Shown here one piece after another: positions 35,388-46,120 of a stretch of 64,000 nucleotides of DNA. The translations under genes and the position numbers were made by a program. This DNA is from Macrophomina tecta (taxonomy: Eukaryota > Ascomycota > Dothideomycetes > Botryosphaeriales > Botryosphaeriaceae): the NCBI GenBank assembly GCA_024180945.1, contig JAKSGN010000021.1, positions 1,426,001 through 1,490,000 of the forward strand, read 5' to 3'. Under the pieces are notes generated by a model. That model saw only the letters and a list, made by a program, of their open reading frames with translations. It did no database searches and was not told where the DNA came from. The stretch's first letter is position 1. Each line of letters begins with the position of its first letter.

Positions 35388-36130
35388 TATAATAGTAGCC
35401 TCTTCTACTAGGCTTTAGAATCGCCTAGTAGGGTTAGGTAGCTAAAGGGTTTACCTTAAAGAATAAGAGAAGGATAAAGAATTAAAACGATAGTAGTAAT
35501 TACGTAATCTATTAGTGCGCGGTACGCGTTAGGCTTATTACCTCTAATAGAGTTGTATTAGAACTTTAAGTTAACTATAAAGGTCTAAGTACTATCTAAG
35601 AAGTATATCTATATACTATAGAAAATATATAGCAATCTATAGATAGTAGTGGATAGTTAGTATTCTTAGTTATCTAAGTATCGTAGAGAATAGTCGTGAT
35701 TCTTTATTATCTAGTAGGCCCGGTGGGTCCTACGTAACTTAGGCGCTAAGGCCTATTTTCTGGAACCCGACTTTTACTCTAATAAGCGGACGATATATTC
35801 GATATTCTCTTTATCTATTTCTTATATTCGAAGTTAGTTTTCTAGATCTATACCTCTTTTCTATAGGTGTCTTTTCTCTATAGGAACTCGGTCCTACTAT
35901 TCTTTCGGATAGTCGCTATACTACACGGGTGTCGCTCCCGTACGGGCTTCTATTACTATCTTATCTAGGTTCGTACGCGCCGTCTTTTCTTAAGGCCGGT
36001 TTTCCCGTGCGGGCGTACTAGTAGTGCGGCTCTATCATCTTTATAGATTTCTAGCCCCTGCGGTGCCTTTTCCCGTGCGGACTTTCCGCCCGTGGGGTTA
36101 TAAAGCCCTTATATCCTAGGGTTTATAATA
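35388..36130 (-). repeat. 3' LTR of the outer, RIP-mutated chromovirus-1 copy
   Basis: 743 bp, the same length as the intact LTRs. It is followed by the polypurine tract complement CTATCCCCCC, as in the intact copy, so it belongs to an element and is not solo. Its body continues at 36131-36454 and 44674-46120. Confidence 0.82.
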
Positions 36131-36454
36131 CTATCCCCCCTCTTAAGAATCTTTAGCCCGAAGATTTATTCGTTTATTTATATTTTAGGTTTTTCTTATT
36201 CTTTCTTTCTTTTCTCTAGTAAATTTTCACGATATCTCTAAAACGTAAGCGTACTAAATAGGTTCTTCTAGATAAGCATATCGATCGCGAGGGCTATAAG
36301 ATACCCATTTCTTATTCTTCTTATTTACTCCTAGCTTCTAAGGGCGAGCCTATAAAGTATTAAATAGATATTAAGAGTTCTTTCCATTATAGAAAGTATA
36401 CTCGTCGTAGTCGAACTACTTACGATAGTAGAAATCTCGATATTACGAACTATA
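36131..36454 (+). pseudogene. Exon 1 of the antisense gene in the outer chromovirus-1 copy, RIP-mutated
   Basis: It aligns base for base with 37198-37520 of the intact element: polypurine tract, leader, ATG changed to ATA, and the cysteine cluster with TGT/TGC turned to TAT/TAC. It is cut at the exon 1/intron boundary by insertion of the intact element; the exon resumes at 44674. Confidence 0.75.
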
Positions 36455-37197
36455 TGTAACGGCGGCCTCTTCCACTAGGCTTAGGAGTCACCTAGTAGGG
36501 TCAGGTAGCGGTAGGGTTTACCTTGAAGGGCAAGAGAAGGGTAAAGGATTGGAACGATGGGTAGCGGTCACGTGATAGGTTGGTGCGCGGTGCGCGTCAG
36601 GCTTGTTACCTCCAATAAGTCTGTATTGGAATCTTGAGTTGACCACGAAGGTCAAAGTACTATCTAAGGAGTGTGTCTATATACTGTAGGAAATGTGTAG
36701 CAATCTGTGGATAGTGGTGGATAGTTGGCATCCTTGGTTATCCAAGCGTCGTGGAGGATAGTCGTGATCCTTCGTTATCCAGTGGGCCCGGTGGGTCCCA
36801 CGTGACTTGGGCGCTAAGGCCTGTTTTCCGGAACCCGACTTCTGCCCTGATGAGCGGACGACATGTTCGACATTCTCTTGTTCGTCCCTTGTGTCCGAAG
36901 TCGGTTTCCTGGATCTGTGCCCTTTCCCTGTGGGTGTCTTTCCCCTGCGGGAACTCGGTCCTGCTATTCTTCCGGGTAGTCGCTGTGCTGCGCGGGCGTC
37001 GTTCCCGTGCGGGCCTCTGTTGCTGCCTGGCTCGGGGCCGTACGTGCCGCCTTCCCTTGAGGCTGGGTTTCCCGTGCGGGCGTTCCGGCCGTGCGGCTCT
37101 GCTGCCCGTGAGGGTTCTTGGTCCCTGCGGTGCCTTTTCCCGTGCGGGCTTCCTACCCGTGGGGTCATAAAGCCCTTGTCCTCTGGGGTTCGTAACA
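36455..37197 (-). repeat. 3' LTR of chromovirus-1
   Basis: 743 bp; it supplies the 3' end of the RNA. CACGTG sites lie at 36569-36574 and 36799-36804. The pol frame runs into it and stops at 36677. Other open frames inside it have no support as genes. Confidence 0.95.
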
Positions 37198-40100
37198 CTA
37201 TCCCCCCCCTTAAGGATCTTCGGCCCGAAGATTTGTCCGCTTGTCTATATCTTGGGTTTCCCTTGTTCTTTCTTTCTTTCTTCCGGTAAATTTTCACGAT
37301 GCCTCCGAAACGCAAGCGTACTGAACAGGTTCTTCTAGGTGAGCGTATCGATCGCGAGGGCTGCGAGATGCCTGTTCCTTGTTCTTCTTGTTTGCTCCTG
37401 GCTTCTAAGGGCGAGCCCGTGGAGTGTCGGATGGATGTCAAGAGTTCTTCCCGTTGTGGGGAGTGTGCTCGTCGTGGTCGGACTGCTTGCGATGGCGGGG
37501 GTCTCGATGCTGCGGACTGTATGTTCTGTTCCTGTCGTCTCTTGCTATTGCTGATGTTTGACTCTAGTTGACCGTCTCGATCGGGCGCGCGCCAAAGTGC
37601 GTGCGGACCGGGAGGAGGCTCGTAAGGCCATGCAGGCCGTGATGGCCCGTTTATCTCGTTTGGAGAAACAGGAGGATCTCTTGGAGCGTCGTGCTCATTT
37701 GATGCTCTCGAAGAAGGCTGTGACCGTGGAGGAGCTGGAGGAGTTGGACCGTCTTGAGTCGGTTCGAGAGGATGGGGATCCTGTTGACCCCGAAAGTGCC
37801 AAGGAGGAGCGATCGCCAAAGCGTTTACGTGGCGATGCCTCAGCTGATATCGTTGTGGAGTCGTCCCAGTCTGTTGGGTCTCCTGGCGTTGGTTCGGGTT
37901 CTGCGCCTCCCGAGGGTTCCGAGCTGGTGAATCAGGCGCGGCAGTCTCCGTTTCCCGATTTTGATTTTGGGTCCTTTGTGTATGACGAGTCGGCGGTGTT
38001 GGTCGATCTGGGTTTCGGCGATGGAACTCATCAATGAGTTCTTGACAATCGCAGAGTTCCGGTGGTTCCCAGGTATTGTCCCAGTCTCCCTTCCATTTAA
38101 GGAGGTATCTGAACTGACCGTTGATGTAGCCACTGTCTAGGACTTGTTCTACGTCCCAGTCTTTATTTTCGTCGGCGTCTGGATTTTCCGGTATGATTTC
38201 TTCTGTTTGGCGTAATGGCGTAGCGTCTTGAGGTGCCGGTTCGAGTAGGGCAACGTGAAATACTGGGTGTATCCGCATGGTGTCTGGCAATTTGAGGCGG
38301 AAATTGACCTTCCCGATTTGTTCTTCGATTTCGAAGGGACCGACTTTTTTGAAGTCCAATTTTTTGCTTGGTCGGTCGTTCTTTTTTCGTTTGAAATTTT
38401 TGCTGAGGAGGTAAACTTTATCCCCCCTCTTGAGCTTCGGTGCCTCCTGGTGCCGTCTGTTGTAGTATTTACCCATTTGTAGGGCTACGAATTCGAGGTC
38501 CAGGTGCAATTGTGCGTGGAGTGCCTTCAGCTGGTCTGCTTTGAGGATTCCTTTTTGGGCTAATGACTCGCTTGGTATCGGATATCTGTAGGCTGTTGGC
38601 TCGTACCCGTAGTTGGCGTAGAACGGGGATTCTTGTGTAGCGGACGCCTTTGAGCTGTTGTACGCGAATTGTGCGAGCGGTAGTAGCTCAACCCAGTTGT
38701 CTTGCGCGTAGTTGAGGTAGCAGCGTAGGTATTGTTCCAGCGTCTGATTCGTTCGTTCCGTCTGTCCGTCTGTTTGGGGGTGTGCCGTGGTTGAGAGCTT
38801 GTGCTTGGCTCCAAGCTGTCGAGTGAGGCTTTGCCAGAATCGGGATGTAAATAGTCGATCCCTGTCTGACACGAGCTCTTCTGGTAACCCGTGGTTGCCG
38901 AAAATTATCCTCAGGAACGTGTAGGCGAGTTCTTCCGCATTTGCCGATTTGAGGTATGGCAAGTAGTATGCGTACTTTGTCATTCTATCCACGATGACCA
39001 GGATCGAGTCATACTTGACCTTAGTAAGCGGTTCTTTTGACTTGGGTAGGTCCGTGATGAAGTCTAGCGAGATGGATTGCCAAGGGCGCTTCGGTGCCGG
39101 TAGTGGCTGAAGCGATCCGTAGGGTGCGTGTCTCGCGGCCTTGCTTCTGATGCAGAGGTCGCATTGTGAGACTATCCTTTGTACGGTTCTTCTGAGCCCT
39201 GGAAAGTAGTAGCTTCTCGTAATTCGCTCTGTTGTTTTGTCTGTTCCTTGATGACCGTGTGCTGGGGCTTCGTGTATGTCTTTCACGAGTTCTTCCCGTA
39301 GTTTAACCGGGACGTAGACTAATCCCAGAAACAGGATTGTGCCATCTGCGTTTTTGGTTACTCGGGGGTCGTCTTTGAGTTCTTCGATTTCTTGAGCCGT
39401 TGCGTCATCTGCGCAGGCCTCTCGGATCTTGCGCTCCCATTCGTTGCCTTCGAGGCGTATCGCTGGGGCGAGTAGTCTGACCGGGGTAAGCGAGTCGTCT
39501 GGTCCTTCCTTGAGCCATGTCTGTTCGATGCTATAAATAGCGGTGATCTGGCGGCTACGGCTGGCGGGTATAAAAGACCCGTCTTCCCGCGTGTCGAGTA
39601 TCGCAGGTTGTGGACCTGGCTTCCCTTCGATATGGTCGGCTCGTCTGCTCAGCGCGTCTGCGCGAGCGTTCTCGGATCCCTTTCTGTAGGTGATCTTCAT
39701 GTCGTATGATGCTAGTTCCTCGGCCCACCTGACCTGTCGTCGATTCAGTTCCTTGGTGGTGGTGAAGTGCGATAGGTTCTTGTGGTCGCAGTACACCATG
39801 ATTTGGTGTTTGGCCCCTTCGAGGTAGTGTCTCCATTCTTTAAAGGCCGTGACAATGGCCAGGAGCTCTTTGTCGTGGACGTCGTAGTTCTTCTCGGGGC
39901 CTGTCATTTTCCTCGAATAGAAGGCGATGGGGTGTAGTCTGCCCTGCTCGTCTGGCTGGCTGAGGACTGCTCCTATGGCGTAGTCGGAGGCGTCGGTTTC
40001 GACCGTAATGGGTAGGTCAGGGTTGTAGATACCCAAAACCGGGGCTTCCGTGAACATGCGCTTTAGTGAGTCGAAGGCTGTTTGTTGCCTTTCTCCCCAT

Positions 40101-41848
40101 ACGAACCCGTGTTCCTTCTTTGTTAGGTCTGTGAGAGGTGTGGACACCTTCGCGTAGTTCAGGATGAACTTCCGGTAAAAGTTAGCAAATCCCAGGAAGG
40201 ATTGCACTTCTTTAATGGTCTTTGGCGTGGGCCAGTCTCTTATGGCGTCCAGTTTTTTGTCGTCCATGCTGATGTGTCCAGGGGTGATGATAAACCCGAG
40301 GTATTCCGTCTTCTGCGTGTACCATTCGCTCTTTTCCGGGGCTACTTGGAGGTTTCGTTCGTCCAGTGCCTGTAGGACTTTCCTTATGTGCTCGGTATGT
40401 TCTTCGAGCGTCTCCGAGTATATCAGGATGTCATCCAGGTAAGCCAAAGCGAATACATCCAGATACGGACGTAGTGTATCGTTGACTAAGCTCTGGAAGG
40501 TAGCTGGTGCGTTGGTAAGCCCGAAGGGCATTACCGTATACTCGTAGTGTCCAAATCTTGTTCGGAACGCCGTTTTCCACTCTTCACCTTCCTTGATGCG
40601 GACTAGGTGGTAGCCTTCTCTGAGGTCCAGCTTGGTGAAATACTTGGCGTTACGGAGTTTGTCTTGCAGCTCGTCGATGCGAGGTAGGGGGTACCGGTTT
40701 TTGACGGTGATGTCGTTCAGTTGTCTGTAGTCAACACAGAGGCGTAGTTTACCATTTTTCTTTGGGACAAACAGGATGGGATAACCAGCCGGTGATGATG
40801 ACGGGCGTATGTATCCTCGTTCCAGGTTCTTTTCGATGTACTCCCTTAAGGCCTCTGCCTCTTTTTCTGAAAGCGAGTATATGGGCTTGAACGCGGGTTG
40901 CGTCCCGGGCATCAGGAGTATCTCGTGGTCCCATGGTTTGTGTTCTGGTAATTGTCCTTTGCCTCTTTCCTGGAACAGTCGTTGGAGGTCCCAGAATTCT
41001 TGTGGGACGGTTTCCAGTTCCGGTGTTGGTGCTGATTTGTCTGTGGTAGGCCTTACAATTCCGCCAAGGTCTGCGTTACCCTCGACTGCCGAAATGCCTC
41101 GTTTGACGATGTCCATCCATCCGTGAGCGGATGGGTCGTATTTTCTGCGGATCCTCTGGGGGCAGTCTCCTCCGACTGGTTTTGGGACGTCGTTATCCTC
41201 CTGGCGGAGGCCCCTTGTCATGCGAGCTAGGATTTTCTGCTCGTGTTCTAGGCTTGTTTTGACGAGGATGGTGTATGCCTTCTCTCCTCGGTTTCTCATG
41301 CGATTTAGTGCGCTTATTGAGATTTCTTGGATGTCTATGGGGTCTTCCTTGACCGTCGGTGTCCTTCTGGCAGTGGCCAGGTGTCTGGTGCATTCCTCGT
41401 TTGGGAAGGTAACTGTTCTTTCCTTCCATCGGATATGCGGTTCGTGGGTTTCAAACCACGGGATTCCCAGGATAATGTCGTGCCCTGGTATGGAGGTTAC
41501 GTCGAGCGTAATCTTTTCTACATGTCTCCCGATGGTAAGCTTTGCGGGTTCTGTCTCGACCCGAATCTGTCCTTTGTCGTATGAGGCGGCTGACCCGTCT
41601 ACTGTTTTCAACGAGTAGGGATGGTCTTTCCTCGTGAGTTGGATGTTGTTTTGGGTGGCGAAGATGTGGCTGATGAAATTGCCTTCTGCTCCGCTGTCGA
41701 GCATAGCCATCGCGGTTCGCCCGCAGATGGTTACTGGTATCCTGAGAACTTTTCCTGAGGTGCGTATGTCGTTCGATGTGCGTGAAACCTGGTTGAGGGA
41801 CCTGTTTGACGGCCCCTCCTGGGGTCCCTGGCTAGGGAGGCCGTTTAG
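36677..41848 (-). CDS. pol: Pol polyprotein of chromovirus-1 (protease, RT, RNase H, integrase, chromodomain)
   Basis: It is made as a Gag-Pol fusion by a -1 frameshift at 41848-41854; the frame is open upstream to 42022 but that part overlaps gag. Approximate domains in pol residues: aspartic protease (D-S-G) near 50; RT 330-500 with L-C-V-D-Y and Y-L-D-D; RNase H 610-720 (E-T-D-A-S ... D-H-K-N); integrase 865-1150 with the HHCC finger (H-G-H-Q-G ... C-D-L-C) and the DDE core; chromodomain 1225-1280 with Y-L-L-K-W and T-W-E-P aromatic residues that may bind methylated H3K9. A basic, Pro/Arg-rich extension of some 440 residues then runs opposite the antisense gene, through the polypurine tract and 520 bases into the 3' LTR. 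Whether this tail is kept in the mature protein is unknown. Confidence 0.93.
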   Translation of the reverse strand, partial: LNGLPSQGPQEGPSNRSLNQVSRTSNDIRTSGKVLRIPVTICGRTAMAMLDSGAEGNFISHIFATQNNIQLTRKDHPYSLKTVDGSAASYDKGQIRVETEPAKLTIGRHVEKITLDVTSIPGHDIILGIPWFETHEPHIRWKERTVTFPNEECTRHLATARRTPTVKEDPIDIQEISISALNRMRNRGEKAYTILVKTSLEHEQKILARMTRGLRQEDNDVPKPVGGDCPQRIRRKYDPSAHGWMDIVKRGISAVEGNADLGGIVRPTTDKSAPTPELETVPQEFWDLQRLFQERGKGQLPEHKPWDHEILLMPGTQPAFKPIYSLSEKEAEALREYIEKNLERGYIRPSSSPAGYPILFVPKKNGKLRLCVDYRQLNDITVKNRYPLPRIDELQDKLRNAKYFTKLDLREGYHLVRIKEGEEWKTAFRTRFGHYEYTVMPFGLTNAPATFQSLVNDTLRPYLDVFALAYLDDILIYSETLEEHTEHIRKVLQALDERNLQVAPEKSEWYTQKTEYLGFIITPGHISMDDKKLDAIRDWPTPKTIKEVQSFLGFANFYRKFILNYAKVSTPLTDLTKKEHGFVWGERQQTAFDSLKRMFTEAPVLGIYNPDLPITVETDASDYAIGAVLSQPDEQGRLHPIAFYSRKMTGPEKNYDVHDKELLAIVTAFKEWRHYLEGAKHQIMVYCDHKNLSHFTTTKELNRRQVRWAEELASYDMKITYRKGSENARADALSRRADHIEGKPGPQPAILDTREDGSFIPASRSRQITAIYSIEQTWLKEGPDDSLTPVRLLAPAIRLEGNEWERKIREACADDATAQEIEELKDDPRVTKNADGTILFLGLVYVPVKLREELVKDIHEAPAHGHQGTDKTTERITRSYYFPGLRRTVQRIVSQCDLCIRSKAARHAPYGSLQPLPAPKRPWQSISLDFITDLPKSKEPLTKVKYDSILVIVDRMTKYAYYLPYLKSANAEELAYTFLRIIFGNHGLPEELVSDRDRLFTSRFWQSLTRQLGAKHKLSTTAHPQTDGQTERTNQTLEQYLRCYLNYAQDNWVELLPLAQFAYNSSKASATQESPFYANYGYEPTAYRYPIPSESLAQKGILKADQLKALHAQLHLDLEFVALQMGKYYNRRHQEAPKLKRGDKVYLLSKNFKRKKNDRPSKKLDFKKVGPFEIEEQIGKVNFRLKLPDTMRIHPVFHVALLEPAPQDATPLRQTEEIIPENPDADENKDWDVEQVLDSGYINGQFRYLLKWKGDWDNTWEPPELCDCQELIDEFHRRNPDRPTPPTRHTQRTQNQNRETETAAPDSPARNPREAQNPNQRQETQQTGTTPQRYQLRHRHVNALAIAPPWHFRGQQDPHPLEPTQDGPTPPAPPRSQPSSRASNEHDAPRDPPVSPNEINGPSRPAWPYEPPPGPHALWRAPDRDGQLESNISNSKRRQEQNIQSAASRPPPSQAVRPRRAHSPQREELLTSIRHSTGSPLEARSKQEEQGTGISQPSRSIRSPRRTCSVRLRFGGIVKIYRKKERKNKGNPRYRQADKSSGRRSLRGGIVLRTPEDKGFMTPRVGSPHGKRHRRDQEPSRAAEPHGRNARTGNPASREGGTYGPEPGSNRGPHGNDARAAQRLPGRIAGPSSRRGKTPTGKGHRSRKPTSDTRDEQENVEHVVRSSGQKSGSGKQALAPKSRGTHRAHWITKDHDYPPRRLDNQGCQLSTTIHRLLHISYSI
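37198..37212 (-). other. Polypurine tract of chromovirus-1
   Basis: On the coding strand AAGGGGGGGGATAG directly before the 3' LTR; it is the primer for plus-strand DNA. It is shared with chromovirus-2 (58862-58876). Confidence 0.88.
37299..38037 (+). CDS. Antisense gene of chromovirus-1: Zn-cluster plus coiled-coil protein, spliced
   Basis: This runs opposite to pol, starting about 100 bp inside the 3' LTR. Proposed exons are 37299-37518 and 37568-38037 (229 aa), with a 49-bp intron that has a textbook fungal donor GTATGT, a branch-like GCTGATG and acceptor CTCTAG; the join is in frame (phase 1). Exon 1 starts with a basic, NLS-like P-P-K-R-K-R-T and has six cysteines spaced C-x2-C-x11-C-x9-C-x2-C-x7-C, a relaxed form of the Zn2Cys6 pattern. 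Exon 2 is a long charged coiled coil with a block R-L-x-K-Q-x-x-L-L-x-R, then an acidic Ser/Pro tail ending G-D-G-T-H-Q just at the pol chromodomain end. A homologue with the intron in the same place and phase is at 58962-59761. A DNA-binding or regulatory role is an inference; no known function is claimed. Confidence 0.8.
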
Positions 41849-41854
41849 TTTTTT
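41810..41854 (-). promoter_or_regulatory. Programmed -1 frameshift signal, gag to pol
   Basis: The coding-strand heptamer A AAA AAC (41848-41854) is in the gag frame and directly followed by the gag stop TAA (41845-41847). Four bases later a GC-rich stem can form: CGGCCTC (41837-41843) with GGGGCCG (41810-41816). A -1 slip joins K-N-stop to K-K-L-N-G of pol. This is the classic retroviral arrangement; the stem is my prediction. Confidence 0.85.
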
Positions 41855-43830
41855 GACAGTGCGTTGGTCAGCTCCCTGGGCGCATTGTGGATCCCATAGG
41901 TAGTGGGTGTTTCGAACTCGATGTTTTCGTTTGCGGGGAAGAGGCGTCCGGTTCGTGGGCTTGTCATTTCTTCGTAGAAGTAGAAGTCCCAGTCTTGGGC
42001 CGGGATCGGTAATTCCTTCCACTGTGTCCAGCGTCCGCGCCTGATGCGGCGCCGCCAGTGGATCCGGTCGTTGCGGACCTGGTATTCAAAGGTAGGCATG
42101 GCGTATTTTTTCTTTGGGACCCATTGTAGGGTATCCCCGACCCTTGTTGCTGTTCCGTGCAGGCCGAGGGTCAGCGCCATGTTTCGCAAGTGCGCGAGGT
42201 CTCGTTGTTGCTGTACTCCCCGGGCCTCGCTTTCGAGCCAGGTCGCTACTTCGTCGGCCGAGGCGAGGGGTGATTCCTTCCAGGGGTGCCATATGCCGTC
42301 TTCGTAGAATCGAGAGCTGAGCTTCCCGTTCTTCACCTGGTATTGCTGAGGTGGTAGGTCTATTCTTGATCCAGGGGTCCAGTTGATTGTGGGGGCGAGG
42401 CTGGCTTCGACGCGCCTCGTGTCTCCGTATCTGTTCAGGTGTTCCGTGATTCGGTCGAGCATGGCTTGGTCTTGCCATTGCTCCGTATTCCCTGCTTCGC
42501 TGGATTCGGGTGTACTGTCGTAGAGTTCACCTGTGTCACTGTCGACTAGCTCGTCGTCGTAGGGGAAGTCATCGATTAGGTCGTCGATTTCTAGTACTTC
42601 CTCGTTGCGTGTAGCTAGGTTCAGCTGCCGCGGCTCGGAGGGGTACCACCCGGTGGCCTGTTTGTCGCTCTGATGGGTCGTGCAGTTGTCATCGTAGCAG
42701 GCGGTCCAGCTCATGGCCGCGTGGTTGACTTCTTTGCTCAGGGTGGACGCGGAGCGGGGTTCCTCTTCTTCTTGAGTGGCGACGGCGGCAGTCTTGCCGG
42801 TTTTGTTTCGTTGCAGGCAGCGGTGCCGGGGGTTCCACTTGTCTCCGCAGTAGACACAGAGTCCTTTGTTAAAGCGTTCTGTTTCTTGCTCCGTCCACTG
42901 GCGTCGAGGTCGTCTCTCGCGCTTATTGTCTTTGTCGCTTCGTTGAGCGGCGTCTAGTTCCATGGCGTCGCCTCCTTCTTGCGTATGGCGTGGTCGCGAG
43001 GGGCGCGAAGTGTTGGCTCCGTAGTTCCCCTTGTATTTTTCGGATTGGCGCTCAAAGAGGCGGTTGTCGCATTTGATGGCTAGCTTGATGAGCTCGTCCA
43101 GGGTCTTGGGGTCGTCTTGTGTCATGAGTTGGTCTTTGACCCTCTCCTTGAGTCCTCGGTAGTAGTGGTCCATGAGGGCGCGGTCGGACCAATCGTCCAG
43201 GTACGCGGCGGCCTTTTGGAACTCTGTAGTGTAGTCTGCCACTGAGGTCTTCTGGTGGATGTTCATGACGGCTCGTCGGGCCTTGTTGACTTCGTCGAGG
43301 TCTCCGAAGCTCTGCTTGATCTGAGTCACGAAGTGCTTGTAGCTGCCAAAGACCTTCTTGGTGTCCTCCTTGCGTGCCTCTGGTCCTTTCTCCATTCGGT
43401 CTCTAAGGTAGGGCTCGAACCACTGTGCCGCAGTGTCGCGGAGGTAGGTGGCAGCGAACATCACCTTTTTGTCGTCTGTGGGGAAGTCTCTGGAGTTGAA
43501 GAAGAAGTATAGGTCGAGTTGCGAGAGGAAGGTTTGAAGCTTCTTTCGGTTGCCGTAGAATAGGTCTGGTTTGGCCGTCTTCGTGCTTCTGTCAGGGGGT
43601 TGAGTCGCTGTAGGTGTCGGAGCGTGTACTGGCGCCGGAGTATGGGCCGCTGGAATGGCTTGGTTGCGAAGTTCGCCTATCTGTTGGTGGAGCTGGGTGT
43701 TCTCGTTGGTTTGCTCCTGGAGTTGTCCGCGAAGTTCGCCGATCTGGCCTTGCATGTCTTGGATGACCTGAAAGAGGTCGGCCATAGTTGGCTGTGGGGG
43801 ACCGTTGTTGTTCATGTCGACGTCGTTCAT
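41845..43830 (-). CDS. gag: Gag capsid/nucleocapsid protein of chromovirus-1
   Basis: 661 aa from ATG at 43828-43830, about 100 bp after the 5' LTR. It forms the particle that packages the element RNA. Residues 15-57 are a coiled coil ([10 protein letters not shown] heptads). About 85-260 is the retrotransposon gag fold ([17 protein letters not shown]). A zinc knuckle of the type C-x2-C ... H-x-C lies at 325-338 (C325, C328, H336, C338), the form seen in many chromoviruses. The C-terminal third is acidic and Trp-rich. It ends S-K-N directly on the frameshift heptamer. Confidence 0.92.
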   Translation of the reverse strand: MNDVDMNNNGPPQPTMADLFQVIQDMQGQIGELRGQLQEQTNENTQLHQQIGELRNQAIPAAHTPAPVHAPTPTATQPPDRSTKTAKPDLFYGNRKKLQTFLSQLDLYFFFNSRDFPTDDKKVMFAATYLRDTAAQWFEPYLRDRMEKGPEARKEDTKKVFGSYKHFVTQIKQSFGDLDEVNKARRAVMNIHQKTSVADYTTEFQKAAAYLDDWSDRALMDHYYRGLKERVKDQLMTQDDPKTLDELIKLAIKCDNRLFERQSEKYKGNYGANTSRPSRPRHTQEGGDAMELDAAQRSDKDNKRERRPRRQWTEQETERFNKGLCVYCGDKWNPRHRCLQRNKTGKTAAVATQEEEEPRSASTLSKEVNHAAMSWTACYDDNCTTHQSDKQATGWYPSEPRQLNLATRNEEVLEIDDLIDDFPYDDELVDSDTGELYDSTPESSEAGNTEQWQDQAMLDRITEHLNRYGDTRRVEASLAPTINWTPGSRIDLPPQQYQVKNGKLSSRFYEDGIWHPWKESPLASADEVATWLESEARGVQQQRDLAHLRNMALTLGLHGTATRVGDTLQWVPKKKYAMPTFEYQVRNDRIHWRRRIRRGRWTQWKELPIPAQDWDFYFYEEMTSPRTGRLFPANENIEFETPTTYGIHNAPRELTNALSKN

Positions 43831-43915
43831 TGTGTTGCTTAGTTAGCGTCAAATGTCGGGTGATACTACCTTGTCGTTTGAGTGTTCCTCTCCTCGGAAC
43901 TGCCTTCCCTTGCAA

Positions 43916-43930
43916 GGATGGTGGTCAAAG
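43916..43930 (-). other. Primer-binding site candidate of chromovirus-1
   Basis: On the coding strand CTTTGACCACCATCC follows the 5' LTR. It has no TGG start and so does not fit a usual tRNA 3' end. Eight bases, TTGACCAC, are complementary to GTGGTCAA in the LTR at the expected RNA 5' end, which suggests self-priming as in Tf1. The same site is conserved, RIP-altered, at 56051-56065. Confidence 0.55.
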
Positions 43931-44673
43931 TGTAACGGCGGCCTCTTCCACTAGGCTTAGGAGTCACCTAGTAGGGTCAGGTAGCGGTAGGGTTTACCTT
44001 GAAGGGCAAGAGAAGGGTAAAGGATTGGAACGATGGGTAGCGGTCACGTGATAGGTTGGTGCGCGGTGCGCGTCAGGCTTGTTACCTCCAATAAGTCTGT
44101 ATTGGAATCTTGAGTTGACCACGAAGGTCAAAGTACTATCTAAGGAGTGTGTCTATATACTGTAGGAAATGTGTAGCAATCTGTGGATAGTGGTGGATAG
44201 TTGGCATCCTTGGTTATCCAAGCGTCGTGGAGGATAGTCGTGATCCTTCGTTATCCAGTGGGCCCGGTGGGTCCCACGTGACTTGGGCGCTAAGGCCTGT
44301 TTTCCGGAACCCGACTTCTGCCCTGATGAGCGGACGACATGTTCGACATTCTCTTGTTCGTCCCTTGTGTCCGAAGTCGGTTTCCTGGATCTGTGCCCTT
44401 TCCCTGTGGGTGTCTTTCCCCTGCGGGAACTCGGTCCTGCTATTCTTCCGGGTAGTCGCTGTGCTGCGCGGGCGTCGTTCCCGTGCGGGCCTCTGTTGCT
44501 GCCTGGCTCGGGGCCGTACGTGCCGCCTTCCCTTGAGGCTGGGTTTCCCGTGCGGGCGTTCCGGCCGTGCGGCTCTGCTGCCCGTGAGGGTTCTTGGTCC
44601 CTGCGGTGCCTTTTCCCGTGCGGGCTTCCTACCCGTGGGGTCATAAAGCCCTTGTCCTCTGGGGTTCGTAACA
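43931..44673 (-). repeat. 5' LTR of chromovirus-1
   Basis: 743 bp, seemingly identical to 36455-37197 (offset 7476). It carries the promoter. Confidence 0.95.
44113..44160 (-). promoter_or_regulatory. LTR core promoter: TATA box and conserved hairpin
   Basis: On the coding strand a TATATA (44154-44159) is followed 23-40 bases on by TTGACC TTCGT GGTCAA, a 6-bp hairpin (44115-44131). The hairpin and the adjoining TAGATAG are conserved in chromovirus-2 and, RIP-altered, in the 2b, 2c and gypsy-4 LTRs while most of the LTR sequence is not. It is likely to contain the transcription start. Confidence 0.6.
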
Positions 44674-45190
44674 CTATATATTCTATTTCTATTATCTTCT
44701 ATTATTACTAATATTTAACTTTAGTTAACCGTCTCGATCGGGCGCGTGCTAAAGTGCGTGCGAACCGGAAAAAGGCTTATAAGGCTATATAGGCCATAAT
44801 AGCCCGTTTATCTCGTTTAGAGAAATAGGAGGATCTCTTAGAGCGTCGTGCTTATTTAATACTCTCGAAGAAGGCTGTGACCGTAGAGAAGTTAAAGAAG
44901 TTAGACCGTCTTAAGTCGGCTCGCGAGGCTAGAAAGCCCGTTAACCCTAAAAATACTAAGAAGGAACGATCGCTAAAGCGTTTACGTAGCGATATCTTAG
45001 CTAATAACGTTATAGAGTCGTTCTAATCTATTAGGTCTTCTAGCGTTAGTTCGGGTTCTGCGCCTCCTAAGGATTCCAGTTTAGTTAATTAGGCGCGGTT
45101 GTCTTTATTTTCTAACTTTAATTTTAGGTCCTTCGTATACGACGAGTCGGCGGTGTTAGTCGATCTAGATTTCGGCAATAGAACTTATTA
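44674..45190 (+). pseudogene. Intron and exon 2 of the antisense gene in the outer chromovirus-1 copy
   Basis: It is collinear with 37517-38037 but RIP-mutated: the coiled-coil exon is readable from about 44730 with TAG/TAA and Ile/Tyr replacements. It joins 36131-36454 if the intact element is removed. Confidence 0.75.
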
Positions 45191-46120
45191 ATAAGCTCTT
45201 AATAGTCGTAGAGTTCCAATAGTTTTTAGGTATTATCCTAGTCTCCTTTCTATTTAAGGAGGTATTAGAATTAACTATTAATATAGCCGCTATCTAGGAT
45301 TTATTCTACGTCCTAGTCTATATTTTTATTAGCGTCTAGATTTTCTGGTAGTATTTCTTTTATTTAGCGTAATAGCGTGGCGTTTTCTAGTACTAGTTCG
45401 AGGAGTAAGACGTAAAATATAGGGTATATCCGTATAGTATTAGGTAATCTAAGGCGGAAATTAACCTTTCTAATTTATTCTTTAATTTCGAACGGTCCGA
45501 TTTTCTTAAAGTCTAATTTATTATTCGGCTATTTTATCTTAATATTTTTTCTAAGAAGGTAAACTTTATTCCCCTCTTTTAGCTTTAGTGCCTTCTAGTA
45601 CTGTCTATTATAGTATTTACCTATTTATAGGGCTACGAATTCGAGGTCTAGGTATAGTTATTTATAAAGTATCTTTAGCTAGTCTGCTTTAAGGATTTCT
45701 TTTTAGGCTAGGAATTCGCTTAGTATTAGCTCTTTATAAGCTATAGGCTCGTAACCGTAATTAGCGTAGAACGGGGATTCTTTTATAGCTAATGCTTTTA
45801 AGCTATTATACGGGAACTATACGAGCGGTAGCAGCTCGATCTAATTATTTTATACGTAGTTAAGATAGTAGCGTAAGTACTATTCTAGCGTCTAGTTCGT
45901 CCGTTCTATCTAGCCGTCTATTTAAGGATATACCGTAGTCGAGAGCTTATATTTTACTCTAAGCTAGCGGGTAAGAGTCTACTAGAATTAAGATATAAAT
46001 AGCCGATCTTTATCTAATACGAGCTCTTCTAGTAACCCGTAATTACTAAGGATTATTCTAAAAAACGTATAGGCGAGTTCTTCCGCATTTACCGTCTTAA
46101 GGTATAGTAGGTAATATATA
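45191..46120 (-). pseudogene. Pol fragment (chromodomain and integrase end) of the outer chromovirus-1 copy
   Basis: It is collinear with about 38038-38970 of the intact element, RIP-mutated. It breaks off at pogo copy 2: the sequence beyond the transposon does not continue the integrase gene. Confidence 0.75.

Larger units (their letters stand above)
36455..44673 (-). mobile_element. Chromovirus-1: intact Ty3/gypsy retrotransposon with chromodomain
   Basis: 8219 bp with 743-bp LTRs at both ends that look identical (TGTTACG ... GTTACA on the coding strand). A 5-bp target duplication CTATA lies at 36450-36454 and 44674-44678. Gag and pol are full-length without stops, the polypurine tract is intact, and an opposite-strand two-exon gene lies between pol and the 3' LTR. 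It sits inside a RIP-mutated copy of its own family. Identical LTRs and open genes indicate a recent insertion that could be active. Confidence 0.95.

Noticed and set aside
42044..43512. Plus-strand open frames opposite gag of chromovirus-1.
   Set aside because: Unlike the gene at 37299-38037 they have no intron, no conserved counterpart in chromovirus-2 and no motif.
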